From Flammula alnicola (lineage: Eukaryota > Basidiomycota > Agaricomycetes > Agaricales > Strophariaceae): DNA of 64,000 nt. Below, in pieces: positions 1-16,277 of this stretch. The notes beneath the pieces were generated by a model that worked only from the letters and a program-made list of their open reading frames with translations, was not told the origin of the DNA and did not search any database. The translations under genes and the position numbers were made by a program. The stretch is taken from the NCBI GenBank assembly GCA_015499995.1, contig JADNRV010000014.1:310001-374000 (forward strand), read 5' to 3'. The stretch's first letter is position 1, and each line of letters starts with the position of its first letter.

Positions 1-1778
1 GACTTTCAAGGAGTAATCGATGTGAAAAAACATCTCCTACTTCCATGTTGTCATCTGGGGCTGGGCCACGCAGATTACAGGGGGTTATATATCGTTGCTC
101 TTCGGGAAAGAGAACGTCTTTGCCCTGATGTAATTTCGCCAGGGCGGGATGGTGACCGTCGATCGACCTATATATCATGGATTCGGCGATCCGAGAAGCA
201 CTCCTCCACGTATTTTTTAAACCTAACACTGGATCTGTACCATTCTCTCGCACCAACCAAACAGATGTACCTCGCCCAAGCAAGGATACCGAAATCCAGA
301 TTGGGAGGCCAACGGTGTACCAAGAACGACCACTAGGACATCGCATCGTAATCAGAAACGTCGGGAAATCTTGCGGTGCCTCGCGACCCAACTCCGTCGT
401 TTGGTTTCTCCATATTTCGTGCTGTTGATCAGGTAAAGTAGTGACCGTTGGGTCTTGACCGAGCTCTACGGATGACAAATGACAAGCAGGGACCGAATGA
501 CGCGGATGATTATCTCGGTGTCCTCCCACATATCATGAATGGGAGAGAACAGAACTCCGGAACGGTCAAGATAGCGACGCAAAATTCGGAACCGAAAACG
601 AGGAGCCCGACTGAGAAGAGCTGGAAAGGTCGAGCGGAGAGATGAAGTCTGGCATAATCTCCGCCTGACAGACTGCGGATTTCACGACTTTGGGGTCCAC
701 AGATCTTGGCCTTGTTGAGGAGGTGGCTTTACTTCGCAGAAACCCCAAGTTTGACGCCAGAGAACACGTTTTCGTCAGAGGCGATTAGAGTCGAGGACGA
801 ACACTCGAACATCCCGAAATCGGGACTGCCTTTGGGAAATCCCCAGGCGTTCGAATCTGATTTCAGAACTGTCGAGTCCGTAGACTCGAACGAATGTTTG
901 AGCCGAGTGCTGGACGAATCCTGGAAATTTGCCACATGTTGAAATATGGACTCCTATGGCGAAAATCGTCAACAATTCCGTCAACTGTGATGATCGATAA
1001 CATACCAAGGGTTTATACATCTTCTTTTCCTCAACCTTCCTCTTTACCTTCCTAATTCCAAAAGAATCCTGAACTTCATCATGATCATCCGCCTCCAGCT
1101 CTTCAATTGGCTTGCCGATTGCCGCAGCAGTTATATTTTCAAGTTCACGTCTGCATCAAGCAATTGCTGATCCGTTTTAATGCCGCACAGTTGGCCACGA
1201 ATTGAGGAGAGACGAGATCTAAAGCCAAGCGTTTGAATACGCGAGGATCTCAAACACGAGCTTGCCGACGAGTTCGTCTTTGAGAGCAATGCGACTAGAT
1301 CGAGCGTCCGAAGCGGAGAATCTAACGACATGAAATTCTGCAACATTCCACCTCATTTACGAGGAGAATAAACAACATGATTGTGGAGAGAGTTTGAGAA
1401 GAAACGGAGAAAGCGAGGAAGATGAACCAGATCGCGGTCAATATTTTGACGGCGCTCTCGAAGATCGAAGAAGCAAGTTCAGGAGGTCGTACTGGCCTAC
1501 TATAGAGCCAATTGCTTACGACGGCATATTCTTCTCAAGTCTCAGTCAAGACACTTCCCGGCCTGACCGATATATAGTAAATGTGCATTGCACACCAACT
1601 TATCCCGCCTCAGTTAATCTTTACGTCCAGCAGTGTACCAATTTGCACTTGATGTTACGGTGGCTCAGTTCCAATATCATTGCCCTTGGCAAGTAGTTCA
1701 GCATATAACATTTTACGGCCTTGTCAGGTAGGTATAGGGTACAGAAGTATGAGGTCAAAAGTATGTCCGCCTAGAAGG
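1..1778. other. Unassigned region
   Basis: No recognisable protein, RNA gene or repeat was found on either strand. All open frames are short (up to about 100 codons) and overlap each other without splice logic. A lysine/glutamate-rich minus-strand stretch at about 1030–1140 could be a remnant of a coding exon, but nothing supports it further. Confidence 0.5.
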
Positions 1779-2899
1779 TTATTCGGAGTCCGATAGATCC
1801 ATGTCACATTCAGACAAATCAGCTTCGTCGGATTCGCCGGGACGTTCGACCATTTTTGTCATGTCCAAGATAGGGCTCCAGTGGCATCCGATGATGCGGC
1901 AGTTACTAGAAAAGGTAGAGGTGGAAGTGGGGGTGGTGGAGATGATGGTGGTAAAGGCGGAGGCTCGTCGGGCGGAGGTGGTGGTTGTTGGGCATTGTAG
2001 AATTGATGCAGATAGGCGTCCGTATTTTCAAAGAGTGTGCTAGACCATGGCTCTCGGCGAGTAGGAGGAACATAAAGTACGAGATGCTGTGAAGAGAAAT
2101 AACTAGATGGGTAATGGGCCCAGCGGATGGGTACCCCGTTGGTCGATGACGGCGATCGATAGCTGGAGTTAGTGCTTTGGCTGTTCGAACTCCTTGAAGG
2201 TGAAGGAGACGTTCATGTTTAGCACCGTGTTCGACAGTTTGAAAGGCGTCCTCGAAAGATACATGCTCTACAATATCACCGTCCCGTGAATTTCGAAAAG
2301 CGCGTCACCGTCTAATTCATCGTCGACATCGCCCTCGTTTTCATTCCAGATCCGGGCTCTGACGCGGTCTCGTGGGTCAGTCTCGCTTACCCAGCCGCGC
2401 GGGTAGCCCCAGACCGAAATATTTTTTAGCCACTCATCCTCATTGCCATACTCGCTACGAGCGCTTGCTTCAGCAGATCTCCTTTGATTTTGCCCGGTTC
2501 AAACTCTTCCAGCCAGTGCAGACGTTGCTGACGCCAGGCTTCGACGGCATGGATCCGTTGCCAGTTTCCGAGCCCCAGACTGCCTTGGTGAAATTGATAG
2601 TATTGCCGTGCCAGTGCTATAAGCTCCCGATTGAGACGAAAGCGACACTCTGTGACTTTATGATCAGGATCTCCACAATTGAAGCAGCGCGAACGGTCCG
2701 TGGATTCAGAATCCCCTCCATTTTCCGATAATCCCACCTCGACACCGAGAACGTCGAGATCTGCGCGCTCATAGATTCCGTATGGCTCCCAACCATAAGG
2801 GAGTAGATCCGGAGACAGATGGTAGAAAAATGAGGGAGCTAGCTCTGCTTGTCCATCGGCACTTCCTCCTCCTCCAGCTGTGCCTGATTCCGATCCCAT
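1779..2899 (-). CDS. CCHC zinc-knuckle / PSP-type protein, frameshifted as read
   Basis: Fungal relative of ZCCHC8-type RNA-processing cofactors. Reading the minus strand, a CCHC knuckle (C-x2-C-x4-H-x4-C, CFNCGDPDHKVTEC) at about 2640–2680 is followed by a conserved block ending FEPGKIKG. Next comes a PSP-like segment (WLKNISVWGYPRGW, about 2385–2430), an RWAHYPSSYF block, a proline-rich tract at about 1910–1990 and an acidic tail DMDLSDSE, stop at 1779. These pieces lie in different frames. At least four one-base losses break the gene: after KQALVA, after FEIHG, before SPSRSS and before the acidic tail. No intron-sized gap separates the pieces, so these are indels. The start is uncertain; the ATG at 2899 would overlap the 3' end of the glutaredoxin-like gene on the same strand. 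Family assignment comes from the CCHC plus PSP order, which I recognise. Confidence 0.6.
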
Positions 2900-3269
2900 T
2901 CGTTTAGAGCTTGGATGACTACGCTCTCGTCCCAGCGTCCCTTCGCAATTTCCTTGCCTTCGAGATGCAGCGCTGGAATCCAATAGACATACTTCTTCTT
3001 CCACTTTTCCTGGCCCTTGTCCTGAATATTGATAGTATCCAGCTGAAAGGGCCTCTGGAGGGTGGTTGCAAGCGCGAAATTAGCAAAATTGTTTTGCAAA
3101 GCTCTTAACACGTACCGACTGTCGGACTTTGGCCAAAGCTGACTTTGCGGTCTGATTTTTCCATTAGAGGATATATTTCTTCTGTCAAATGAAAGCTTAC
3201 GTCGCAAAGAGAACAATTTGGACCAGAAAAGAGGGTGAGACGAGGGATACGAGCGCTACGAAAAGCCAT
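2839..3269 (-). CDS. Glutaredoxin-like domain protein (YDR286C/DUF836 type)
   Basis: Three exons (3269–3201, 3151–3116, 3054–2839) join in frame to a protein of about 106 aa. Exon 1 carries the redox-type motif TLFSGPNCSLCD (C-x2-C). The body reads FQLDTINIQDKG then KWKKKYVYWIPALHLEGKEI, which is the thioredoxin-fold core of the small glutaredoxin-like family. The family is usually near 100 aa, so the length fits. The tail LNEWDRNQAQ plus a Glu-rich end closes at 2839. Both introns have GT–AG ends. The function of this family is poorly known; a thiol-disulfide role is inferred from the fold and the CxxC pair. It shares its strand with the downstream zinc-knuckle gene and faces away from the CCCH–AAA gene starting at 3490, leaving a compact shared promoter. 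Unlike its neighbours it shows no frameshift. Confidence 0.75.
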
Positions 3270-3489
3270 TAACCAAAGCACAGTGACTCATGAGAAACCC
3301 AACTACTCATCTCGATCACGTGATGATGATAGCAACCCCTGTAACATTGACAACGGGTTAATATTATGTCCATTTGGCATCAACAGACTGTCGTTTTCAA
3401 CTTCCGTGCGTTCATCTTTTCCTCCGTTCTCCTTTGCCTCCGGGAAAAGCTTGTAGGCTCTTGTAGGTCCTCCAGGTCAATGTCTCGTG

Positions 3490-6400
3490 ATGGACTCGGC
3501 AGAACCTTCATGGCGAATCAAGAGTACGTTTTAAACTAATGCTTGTTCGCGAGTCAAAACTTACGAACGTTCTGCAGCACGACCATGTCCTTTTTACCAA
3601 CAAGGTCGCTGCTTGTTCTCTGATTCATGCAACTTTCTACATACCGCCTCTTCGAGGGTCGACCCGGAAGTGAAAACGGTAAACACAGAGCCTGGAGCAC
3701 CGCACACCCCGCACAACCCACCCCGAGTTATCGTCGATTCGCCCCAATCCGTTCTTTCGTCACCTCGGTCGCCCCGGACAACCAGTCTCCTGCTTGCGCT
3801 ACGAGACGTAATCGGTGACCCCGACAATGAAGACAACGGCACCGTTACTGTCCAGCCAACCGCGTCGAACAGCGAGACAGATACTTGGTCCGACTCTCTG
3901 CCCACTCTCGTCAATGATTCAGGTTTCGGACACTTCTCGCGAGATCATGATGAAGACACCTTGGAGCAAGAGTTCATTAGTTACGAGGATGAGGACATCG
4001 ACTCCGAGGCAAACTGGACTGCAATTTCCGACTACGACGATGATACCGCTACACGGCCGGTCCAGGCAATTGACATGCACAGCACTGAAAATCCTGTCGG
4101 TAATGACGAACTCTCAACACCTATCACTCCAGTAAATATTGGCGATGAGAATTCGCTCCCTGACCACGGCGTTGCGCGTTCCACGAACAGAGACTCTGTC
4201 GCCTCTGGGTCAGGCTCTGGTTTGTTATCTCCCATAGAGTTATCAAACTTCATCTTGGACGTTCTTTCAGGCACATATCAACTCTCCGAGTAGAGAGTCC
4301 AACTCCTTCGACTCAGGTTATGCCGATAATTGGAAACCTCCAATTCCCATGCTTGCATCCCCCCCACGGAGTCCATCAGTCAGCTCAACGTTCGACCTTC
4401 TTTCGTCGCCGTTCGGGTCACATTCAGCTCGAATCCATTCCCCTCATCTGAGTGCTTTCATGCCTCGGTCACCCGTTGTCTCGCCACGAGAACAGTTTCT
4501 CCTTCCATAGCAGAGGACATCGAACCTTTGGACCTCGGTCTCGATTCTCCTGTTAATCAGACAACCTACGTCACGCCTCCGGACAGCCCTTCAGGTCATT
4601 CAGAAATAGAAGCGGCCAGTTTTCTGATTCAATCGAAGATCAGCACGAGAAAGTTGATGAATCAAATGACGATGAATTTGTCGAGCAGGATTCATATGGC
4701 CATACCTCAATATGGGATTCGAAGGTGAACCAACAGCTGTTTTTATGGGCGATGGTGAAGGTTCCGTTCAGCAAGAAGTTGATGACGCCATCGAGCGCTC
4801 GAGTAACACTCCGACTCATTTCCTAGATTCGGAACTGGACTTCCATGACGAGGAGGCTGTGGGAAATTCGTCAATCGTCAATGAAGGGGGTAATTCAGTC
4901 GACCTCAATGATGCAGAAGATGACGGCATCCCAATATCCCAATCTCCTTCCGCTAGTGCTGAAACTAATCCGACATTATCCGACGATGATGACACCGCAT
5001 TTTTAGCATATCTCAAAAGTCCGATGGCCGCTCAGAACGAAAACGACACTTTAAATTCTCTTTACGATGCTTACTCTGGTATTGCCCCGTCTGGGTCCCC
5101 TATACCTGATTCTACACATAATGCAGGCCTCAGCCCTCGCTACCCAGACCCTTCATCATTATCTAGTTCTTCTACACCAGCAAGCTCTCTGCGAGAGCGT
5201 GTTTTTACTCCGCCTCCTGTCACCAGGAAGCGTTCGGGCACCATTACTGCAGACTCCCCCAATTCACTGTCTTCGCCTATGACGTCTCTCGACTCTGTTT
5301 CTATGGGTCGTTCCTCTCCTTTTTCCGATAAATTTTCTGCCGGAGGCCCTAGAAGTGAGAGTCCTTCTGTTCAAGAAGTCGAAGTCTCTCGAAAAATTCC
5401 ATTCGGCTTTAGGAGTACATTCGCTCTGGTATGTAATCTCTATGAACGTCCTCGATATATTTACACGAGCTATTTGTCCAGGGTCGTGCAAGCAGATCGT
5501 CTCTCATGACTAGCCGGAATGGTGGAAAGAGTATACCATCTTCGCCGTTGCAGACACATGAAGAAGTACGAGAGCCAGAACCACAAAATTCCGACTCAGA
5601 CCCATCTTCGTCGAGTCATGTACCAAAAGGCTTGAAGCCTCTTCGACTTGTGAGCGGTCTCAGTCTTTGTTGTTGTCGTCTTAGCTGACTTGTAGTTATA
5701 CAAGTCCACTATCCTTGATGCAAAAATTAATTCACGACCTAAAAATCATTCTCTCATGCCTTCTTCATCTGTTAAATCTGTCAATAGCTTTCGTAATTCC
5801 GGTAAGTGTATAATGGCTCGATTATATGCGTTGTATCTCATAATGCCTTATGTTTGCAGGAAATATCAATCGCACATCTATTTCATCTGCAAGTGTATCA
5901 TCTAACAATTCATTTTCTGACAACCGTCTGGTATGTATTTTCTGTATTTAATCCCAGAGACTTTGCTTATGCCTCTGCCATTTTCTTAGCTCTCATCTGC
6001 ACGCTCATCACTTTTACCCTTACACATTCGTAATAGCATATTAGCTTCGGAACAACGTCCATCTTCTCCTTTATCACCGCAACTCTTCCAGGACCTTGCC
6101 GCCCTTGATGAACCCCAGTCTGCGCCAGTGGGCTTTTGGCGAAAATCTATAAATTATTCTCGCCCCTCCAGCCGTCTTTCAGAGCCTTTCTACGAACACG
6201 AGGACGACGATTCTGAGGATACGATACGGGTCGTTATTCGCGTGATCCTTACGGCGAGACCATTCGCAGACCTATACCCGCGGCCCCACATACCGCCCCT
6301 GTTTCGCGTGCTCTTCGGTGTCGCATCCGCCGATATTTGCCATCGAGACCCCCAAACCTAACTTGATGTTCGCAATTGCCAGCGATGATGTTGAGCAGGT

Positions 6401-7912
6401 GCGGCAGGTGCTCGCGAGTGGCATCGCTGGTCCCAATGACTCCGTTGGACCTCAGTCAGCCCTCGAGTTCACGCTTACTAATGACAAGTTATCGAACAAG
6501 TTGGACATAGTGAAGGCGCTGTTGGCTTACGGCGCAGACCCGACAGTGGCCAAGAAGGTAGAAGTGCGGGCACCGGCCCATCAAGAGGAAGGAGATGCTC
6601 AGCAGTCAGAAGAACCACTGCCACCTAGAACACTTTTGGATGAGATGGATCCGGCCACGAGGTATTATAATTTTCTTGAACAGAAGCTATTTGTGGCTGA
6701 CCGATAAATGATTGTAGATATTACCTTGAGCGAGCGGATTCCATCCATACGCGGAGGATGTCGGTGCTAATCCATCGTTCCTTCTTCCGGCCGTTAACGC
6801 GGGTTCAGTACGACCTCATTGGTCAGGACAGAGCTCTTGAACAACTGTTCAGAGTTTTATCTATGCATTCACGCGAGCTGGCTGTGTCGCCGATGGTTGT
6901 CATGCTCTGTGGTAAGTTAATCACGACTGATGTTGTAGATGTTTGCCTGATTGTGTGATGCGGTATTGCACAGGACCCAGCGGACATGGAAAGAGTTTAC
7001 TGGCACGAAAATGTAAGTCAACCTTAATACCCGGCACTGCGTGGTTGTTGAAACTGATGTGTCACTTTGCTTACTAGTTGGATCGCTGCTTGATGTCCCG
7101 ACTCACACCGTGAATATGACAACTCTGCGATCAACACATGACCTTTGGGAGTCTCATTCCATGAGTCCATATGAGGTGACACCGTCGTTTATAAATTTGG
7201 GTTAGCGCGCTGACAGATACATCGATAGACACCTACGACATGCACTCTGGCGGAATTCCTGATTAATAATGAAGGTAAACGATGCGTAGTTGTTTTGGAT
7301 GTAAGTATCATGAGCTTGAATCGCCGATGTGTAAGAACTGAGATTGACTTGTGGCCGAAGGAAATCGAGAAAACCGAAGATCCAAAAACCTTATGGTCTC
7401 TGCTCATGCCCTGGGAACTCGGAAGGTGTGCCTTTGAAGCGGGCAAACGTCACGTCGATGTGAAAAACGTCATCTGGCTGGGAACATCCAATATCGGCCA
7501 CGACCTCGTTTTCCAACATCGCGATTCGCGGAAGAATGCAGAGGATCTCATGTCAGAGAGGAATACGTCGAACTCATGGCTCTTCTCAGACCAAAGGTTT
7601 CCGAGCGACTAGGGGTACGAAAGTTTTCGCCATTTTTTGTCTGTCAAATACAGCGCTCATATTCATTTTGGCACATGTCAGGCTTCAGTCTTGTCAAGGA
7701 TAACAACTGTGCTCCGTTTGTACCTTTCACGTTGGAGGAGAAGAAGCTATCTGTTCTGAAGCTTTATATACCCTTGGTGGGGAGCTTGCACGATCATTGT
7801 CTCCGGAGGTGATAGAGACAGCGATCGATAATGCTCTCGCCAATTACTGTGCAGTGGAGGGCGCGAGTCATTGCACAGAGCTATATCCAATCAACTGGTA
7901 GATATCATCTAA
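3490..7912 (+). CDS. CCCH zinc finger – ankyrin – AAA+ ATPase protein, frameshifted as read
   Basis: Start ATG at 3490 (MDSAEPSWRIK), intron 3524–3577, then a CCCH finger CPFYQQGRCLFSDSCNFLH (C-x7-C-x5-C-x3-H). A long acidic Ser/Pro-rich disordered part follows to about 6300. Then comes an ankyrin-like block (ETPKPNLMFAIASDDVEQV … LLAYGADP) and an AAA+ module of the ClpB/torsin-like kind. The AAA+ module has Walker A GPSGHGKS near 6975, Walker B CVVVLD near 7285 continuing EIEK after an intron, and sensor-like WLGTSNIG near 7480. It ends NQLVDII with stop at 7912. Introns with good GT–AG ends include 5429–5481 and 7301–7360. There is no stop-plus-start between the finger and ankyrin parts, so one gene is the simplest reading; two genes remain possible. 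About ten one-base losses break the frame, for example at about 7555 before REEYVELMALL, 7725 before PFVPF, 7745 before ICSEALYTLGG and 7866 before SLHRAIS. Splice sites and motifs are otherwise well kept. Confidence 0.65.
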
Positions 7913-8451
7913 TCATTTGAGTGTGTACACTACTCGTGGCAGTCTGGGAGGATCAACGCTTTATGATACAATCACAACATTCGCCGGCCACTTGGACGCT
8001 ACTCGGCGTTCTGTTCCGGTGGAAGACTTTCCAACCTTTTCCACCACCGTCCGCAAGTGAGAATTTAGGTATGGCCGTGATATTGCCGTCGCAACCAACT
8101 TGATTTTGACGTCTCTATTTCGACATCTTGATGGATATTGGTGGTTTGCTTCTTGAGTGCATTATTTTTGAGAAATGCCCCATATGATAGGCTGAATGCG
8201 CATGACATGGTATCAATGTCTACGTCTTCGATGAGCACATCAAGATTGATCCACACTGAACAGTGAACCCGTGGTATTTCAGAGGAGGCAATGGCTATGT
8301 TTTCTCATCCTTGGCCCCCCAAGTTGTTGGAAGTAGGTGTGTACTCTGCGGTCGTCCTCCTGAACGTCCCGTCCTGTCATTTTCCCGTTTCGTTCCCTCC
8401 AGAACCAAACCACTTACGATCTCTTGAACCTACGACTCTGGTTATTTCACG
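7913..8451. other. Intergenic, no gene seen
   Basis: Presumed 3' flank of the AAA+ gene and promoter of the SH3 gene. A stretch of weak coding look near 7920–8060 could not be tied to any family. Confidence 0.5.
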
Positions 8452-9729
8452 ATGATGGACTCTGCATCTAAACACGCACACCGTCGCATGGTAAAGGTTA
8501 ATGTACAGGCCCGCTCGCCTGATGTTGCCACACCCAGCGCAACCCAGATAACTGTTACGGAGACAGCAAACGCAACAAGCATACCAGTTGTTAGTGGACT
8601 CCCTACATCGACAGCGGCAGTTGTTGCTGTTATGGCATTTATCGTGCTTGCCCTGATTTTAGGTATGTTTTGGTTCCGTTTCGCGAGATCGTCGTCGAGG
8701 TAAGCTGACCAAAAGCATCTTGCAGTGTGCGGATGGTGCTACTATCGTCGTCGAAAGTACCGCACTCATAAGAGCAAGGCACCTTCGGCTTCGCTCGATT
8801 TCGATCCGACTGCATTCGCTGAAAAGAAGAACCCTTTTAGTCCAGGGTTAGAGCAACAAGTCAAACTGGACTTTACTGCTAGCATAGAATCTCCGACCAG
8901 CATAAGCAGCAAATCTCCTACAACACCTTCAACCGCTTCTGAGAGCGAGGATTCCAGCAACGCTAGATGGAAGCCCCAATTCCCAGCCAACTTCAGGGTT
9001 ACCAACGATACCGACAGGTCTACCTACCTCCCAGCCCTTCCGAAGGCTGTTGCAGAGAAAGGTCGTCCTCCGCGCGCTAAGCCTTCCTGGATCTTCACAA
9101 ACCCTGAGGATATCGTCAGATCTCCACCTCCTTCCTACGATATAGCGAACGGCGGCTCACCTAGGTTCTTGGTCCCATCCCAGCCCAGCTGCCGCCGCAG
9201 AAGTCGAAGACAACACCCACACCTCCTACCCCACCTGCAAACCGCAAGTCGCACATATTGCCGAAGAAGATGTCGACTGTACAGACTTTGGTTATTCCTC
9301 ACGAGGAAGAGCCTGTGCCAGTTGTAAGCCTGCGCGTTCGGAGTCATTCGCGCCCAAGGACCTGGTCATCCCTACTCCGCCTGTTTCGGCCGCGAGCGCC
9401 ATCTGGAGCCCGTTTTCAAGCAGCAGCAGCTCACAAGGATTTCGTCGGAACGAGAGCGGATCCGACAGCAAGACCCCTCGAATGGTGACGGTCATCGCCC
9501 AATATACCCCCATCCTCCCAGATGAGTTACATGTTAACGTCGGGACACGGTGCGTCTCATCCAAGAGTATAAAGATGGATGGGGCTTCGCACAATACGTT
9601 GGCAAAATGGACGCTCCCAAGGGAGTAGTTCCGCTCATCTGTCTCCAGGAAAGGAGGAGAATGGTGCCTCCGGTGTCCCACAAGACTTCCAGTAGCTCGA
9701 TAACGAGCCTAAATGCTAGCTGGCGCTGA
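8452..9729 (+). CDS. Single-pass membrane protein with C-terminal SH3 domain, frameshifted as read
   Basis: Exon 1 (8452–8662) encodes a Ser/Thr-rich outer segment and one hydrophobic helix (AAVVAVMAFIVLALIL). An intron ends at 8726, and exon 2 opens with VCGWCYYRRRKYRTHKSK, a basic stop-transfer sequence. A long disordered Ser/Pro-rich cytosolic part follows. The SH3 fold lies at about 9483–9650: MVTVIAQYTPILPDELHV, the IQEYKDGWGFAQYVG core, and KGVVPLICLQ. The stop is at 9729. This topology (short outside, helix, disordered tail, SH3) is like fungal Fus1/Sho1-type scaffold proteins and suggests a plasma-membrane adaptor; the exact role is inference. Three one-base losses are seen: near 9180, near 9322 before KPARSESF, and in the GGG run near 9541 inside the SH3 domain. 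The gene is convergent with PAM17. Confidence 0.65.
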
Positions 9730-10147
9730 ATGCACAGTTAGTGCTGCTAACACTATCCACGATCTTTCTCTCGAACAAATCGGACTTACTTGGTTATGAC
9801 TCCACTTGATTCAGACCCCATCCCTGCCTCTCGTTTATGGAATTCTATCATTCGTTAATTTGATTTCACTTAAAGAGAAAAGAAAACTCCAGATGGCCCT
9901 TTCTTCTGCTTTCGAAGGTGTCTTTACGTCTCTTGAAGATTCGTCGGCTTGGTTTCCGACCTTTGAAGCCCTGGAGGTTCCTATTTACCCTCTCATACCC
10001 TGCTTGCAGCGTTGCTCCGTCGTATTTATTATTTATGTTGTATTTCTTGTTATTAAAGAATACCATGGTGTTTCGAGGTGAACTGAATTCTCAAGAGCAG
10101 GGCATCAGATTCATTATGAGAGGGTTAGAATTATAGCAAGAATCTAT
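9730..10147. other. Convergent intergenic region
   Basis: Lies between the tail-to-tail SH3 and PAM17 genes. It holds only short AT-rich frames; nothing else was recognised. Confidence 0.5.
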
Positions 10148-11028
10148 TTATTCTTCTGGAAGAACAGCTTTACGCCTGTACTTCGACTGGTCCCTGAGCC
10201 ACTGCAATGAAAATATGAAATCAGAGAACATAACAGGGTTCAATAACAAGTCGACGAACCTGTCGATACTGATGTAATGACCCCACCTTCTCCCCTGCTC
10301 ATCCTGTTAGCGGCAGAAAAAATAGAGAGTAAATTAAAGTACCATAATAGTCTGGTACTGGCTGGGTTGGGTTTTGAAGAGAAGCGTCGACGCGATTTTT
10401 GGCTATACGACGGAAAAACTCTCGGTCCTTAGCGTCAATTTGGGGCAAAACGCGGCGGTGCGTGAATCTCCAGATCGATCCTCCGATTGTGGGCCAATGA
10501 GAGCACCGACACCTACTCATTCCAGTTAGAATACATTTTTTTTTAATTCAGGCGAAACAACGTACCAACACATCCAAGGGTGCAGAAACCGTAGAAAAAG
10601 AATGGATCGACACCCTGAGGTAACATGAATAAATGGATAATGTGGAAGAAATGTTCGCCACAAACCATGATAGGTTCAGAGGATCTGTGTCCAGATTTCC
10701 AAAATACATGGCACCTCCAGCCAGGCCCAATAACGCGCAAGGTATAGTCACGACCTGCCCCAAGAAAATAAGTATGCCCTTGACAACATTGGAAACTTAT
10801 ACACCGCACCGTTTGCCACGTTCTTTTACTCCGCTTGATTTCCAGATACTTGGGCCATGAGAGTGTCTCTGCTGAAGTCGCAACTGAAGGGTTTATGGAA
10901 GCGGCGGGTTTTGGTTTGGCTCCCGCTGCAGTGGATTTAGCTCTTGTGGACACCCATTGCGCTCTTTGCAGCATATATGCAGATGGCCTTGCGGGAAGGC
11001 TGAGGCCTCTAGGCAGGCAGGGTGCCAT
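10148..11028 (-). CDS. PAM17: PAM17, presequence-translocase motor subunit, frameshifted as read
   Basis: PAM17 is an inner-membrane subunit of the TIM23 import motor that helps organise PAM16/PAM18. The start at 11028 gives an Arg/Ser-rich mitochondrial presequence (MAPCLPRGLSLPARPSA). Next come LSWPKYLEIKRSKRTWQT, an intron, VTIPCALLGLAGGAMYFG (first membrane helix), an intron, GVDPFFFYGFCTLGCVG (second helix), an intron, GGSIWRFTHRRVLPQIDAKD, NRVDASLQNPTQPVPDYYG and a final WLRDQSKYRRK, stop at 10148. Order and spacing match fungal PAM17. Two one-base losses are needed to keep frame: near 10677 (LNP–IMG, in a C run) and near 10495 (IGP–TIGG, in a C run). The gene is divergent from the SNF2 gene, with about 210 bp between the two starts. 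Confidence 0.85.
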
Positions 11029-11238
11029 TGAATATGTAGTATATGGAAGTAGTCGTAGACGTGAGGCTTGAAATTTGAAAGGCTGAAGCTTGGGGCGACT
11101 CGGACTTCTCGAGTAGTCAATGTCACGTGATGGATTTGATGCGGGTTTCGCGTAAACTAAGTAAACTTTTGATTGCTGTGTATCGCGTACACTGCCCAAC
11201 CACATTCTCAGAATGCTATTTCGCTTTTGCATTTCCCC

Positions 11239-15681
<4,443 letters not shown>

Positions 15682-16277
15682 GGCGATCTGCTTCTTTTGC
15701 TCGACTACTCCTCCTATCCTTTGGCGTGTTTCTTGTATGTATGTATGTGTATTTTTGTATTTTTAGATCTTGTTTTCCCCCATGAATTGTACGCAATAAA
15801 TTATGTTCACGTTTCCCCCATTCGCAGGACACTTGGACAAATATGCATGAACCGACAGTTATATGCACCCAGTCTGCCACATGGTTCATCAACGTCGTTG
15901 GAGCTATTAATTTTCATTGAAACATGTGGAGTGGAAAATTCGGCACTACGATGTTATTTCTCCGGCAGTTGCGACTCAAGCTAAGGGGATTTAAAGTACT
16001 TCCAATCTATATTCCAATTCGACCATGATTTCCCTGGCCATCGCATACCGGCCGCCGCACAACCGGCCTTCTAGCGTCTCTCGTCGTGATCAACTGTCTT
16101 CGCGGATGACGGAACTCGCTCCTCCAGAACTAGCTGAAAGAAAAGCCAATGACTGGCCTTCTATTCGGCCGGTATTTAAACTAACTCGACAAATGCTTTA
16201 CATTATTTCAGATCCATTCAACCCTTCACTGGCAGCATTCCTCTTCTCCCTTCATTAGCCATTTACACCGCCCAACG
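15682..16277. other. Intergenic, no gene seen
   Basis: 3' flank of the SNF2 gene and promoter of the small secreted protein gene. A short TATG-rich run lies near 15737–15760. Nothing else was recognised. Confidence 0.5.

Noticed and set aside
1394..1696. 100-codon plus frame in the left edge region
   Set aside because: No conserved motif and no linkable exon; another frame reads through the same bases equally well.
4260..4300. Gene end of the CCCH protein at the stop at 4291–4293
   Set aside because: Acidic Ser-rich coding text continues in the other frames and the AAA+ part follows; a frame change or intron is the better explanation.
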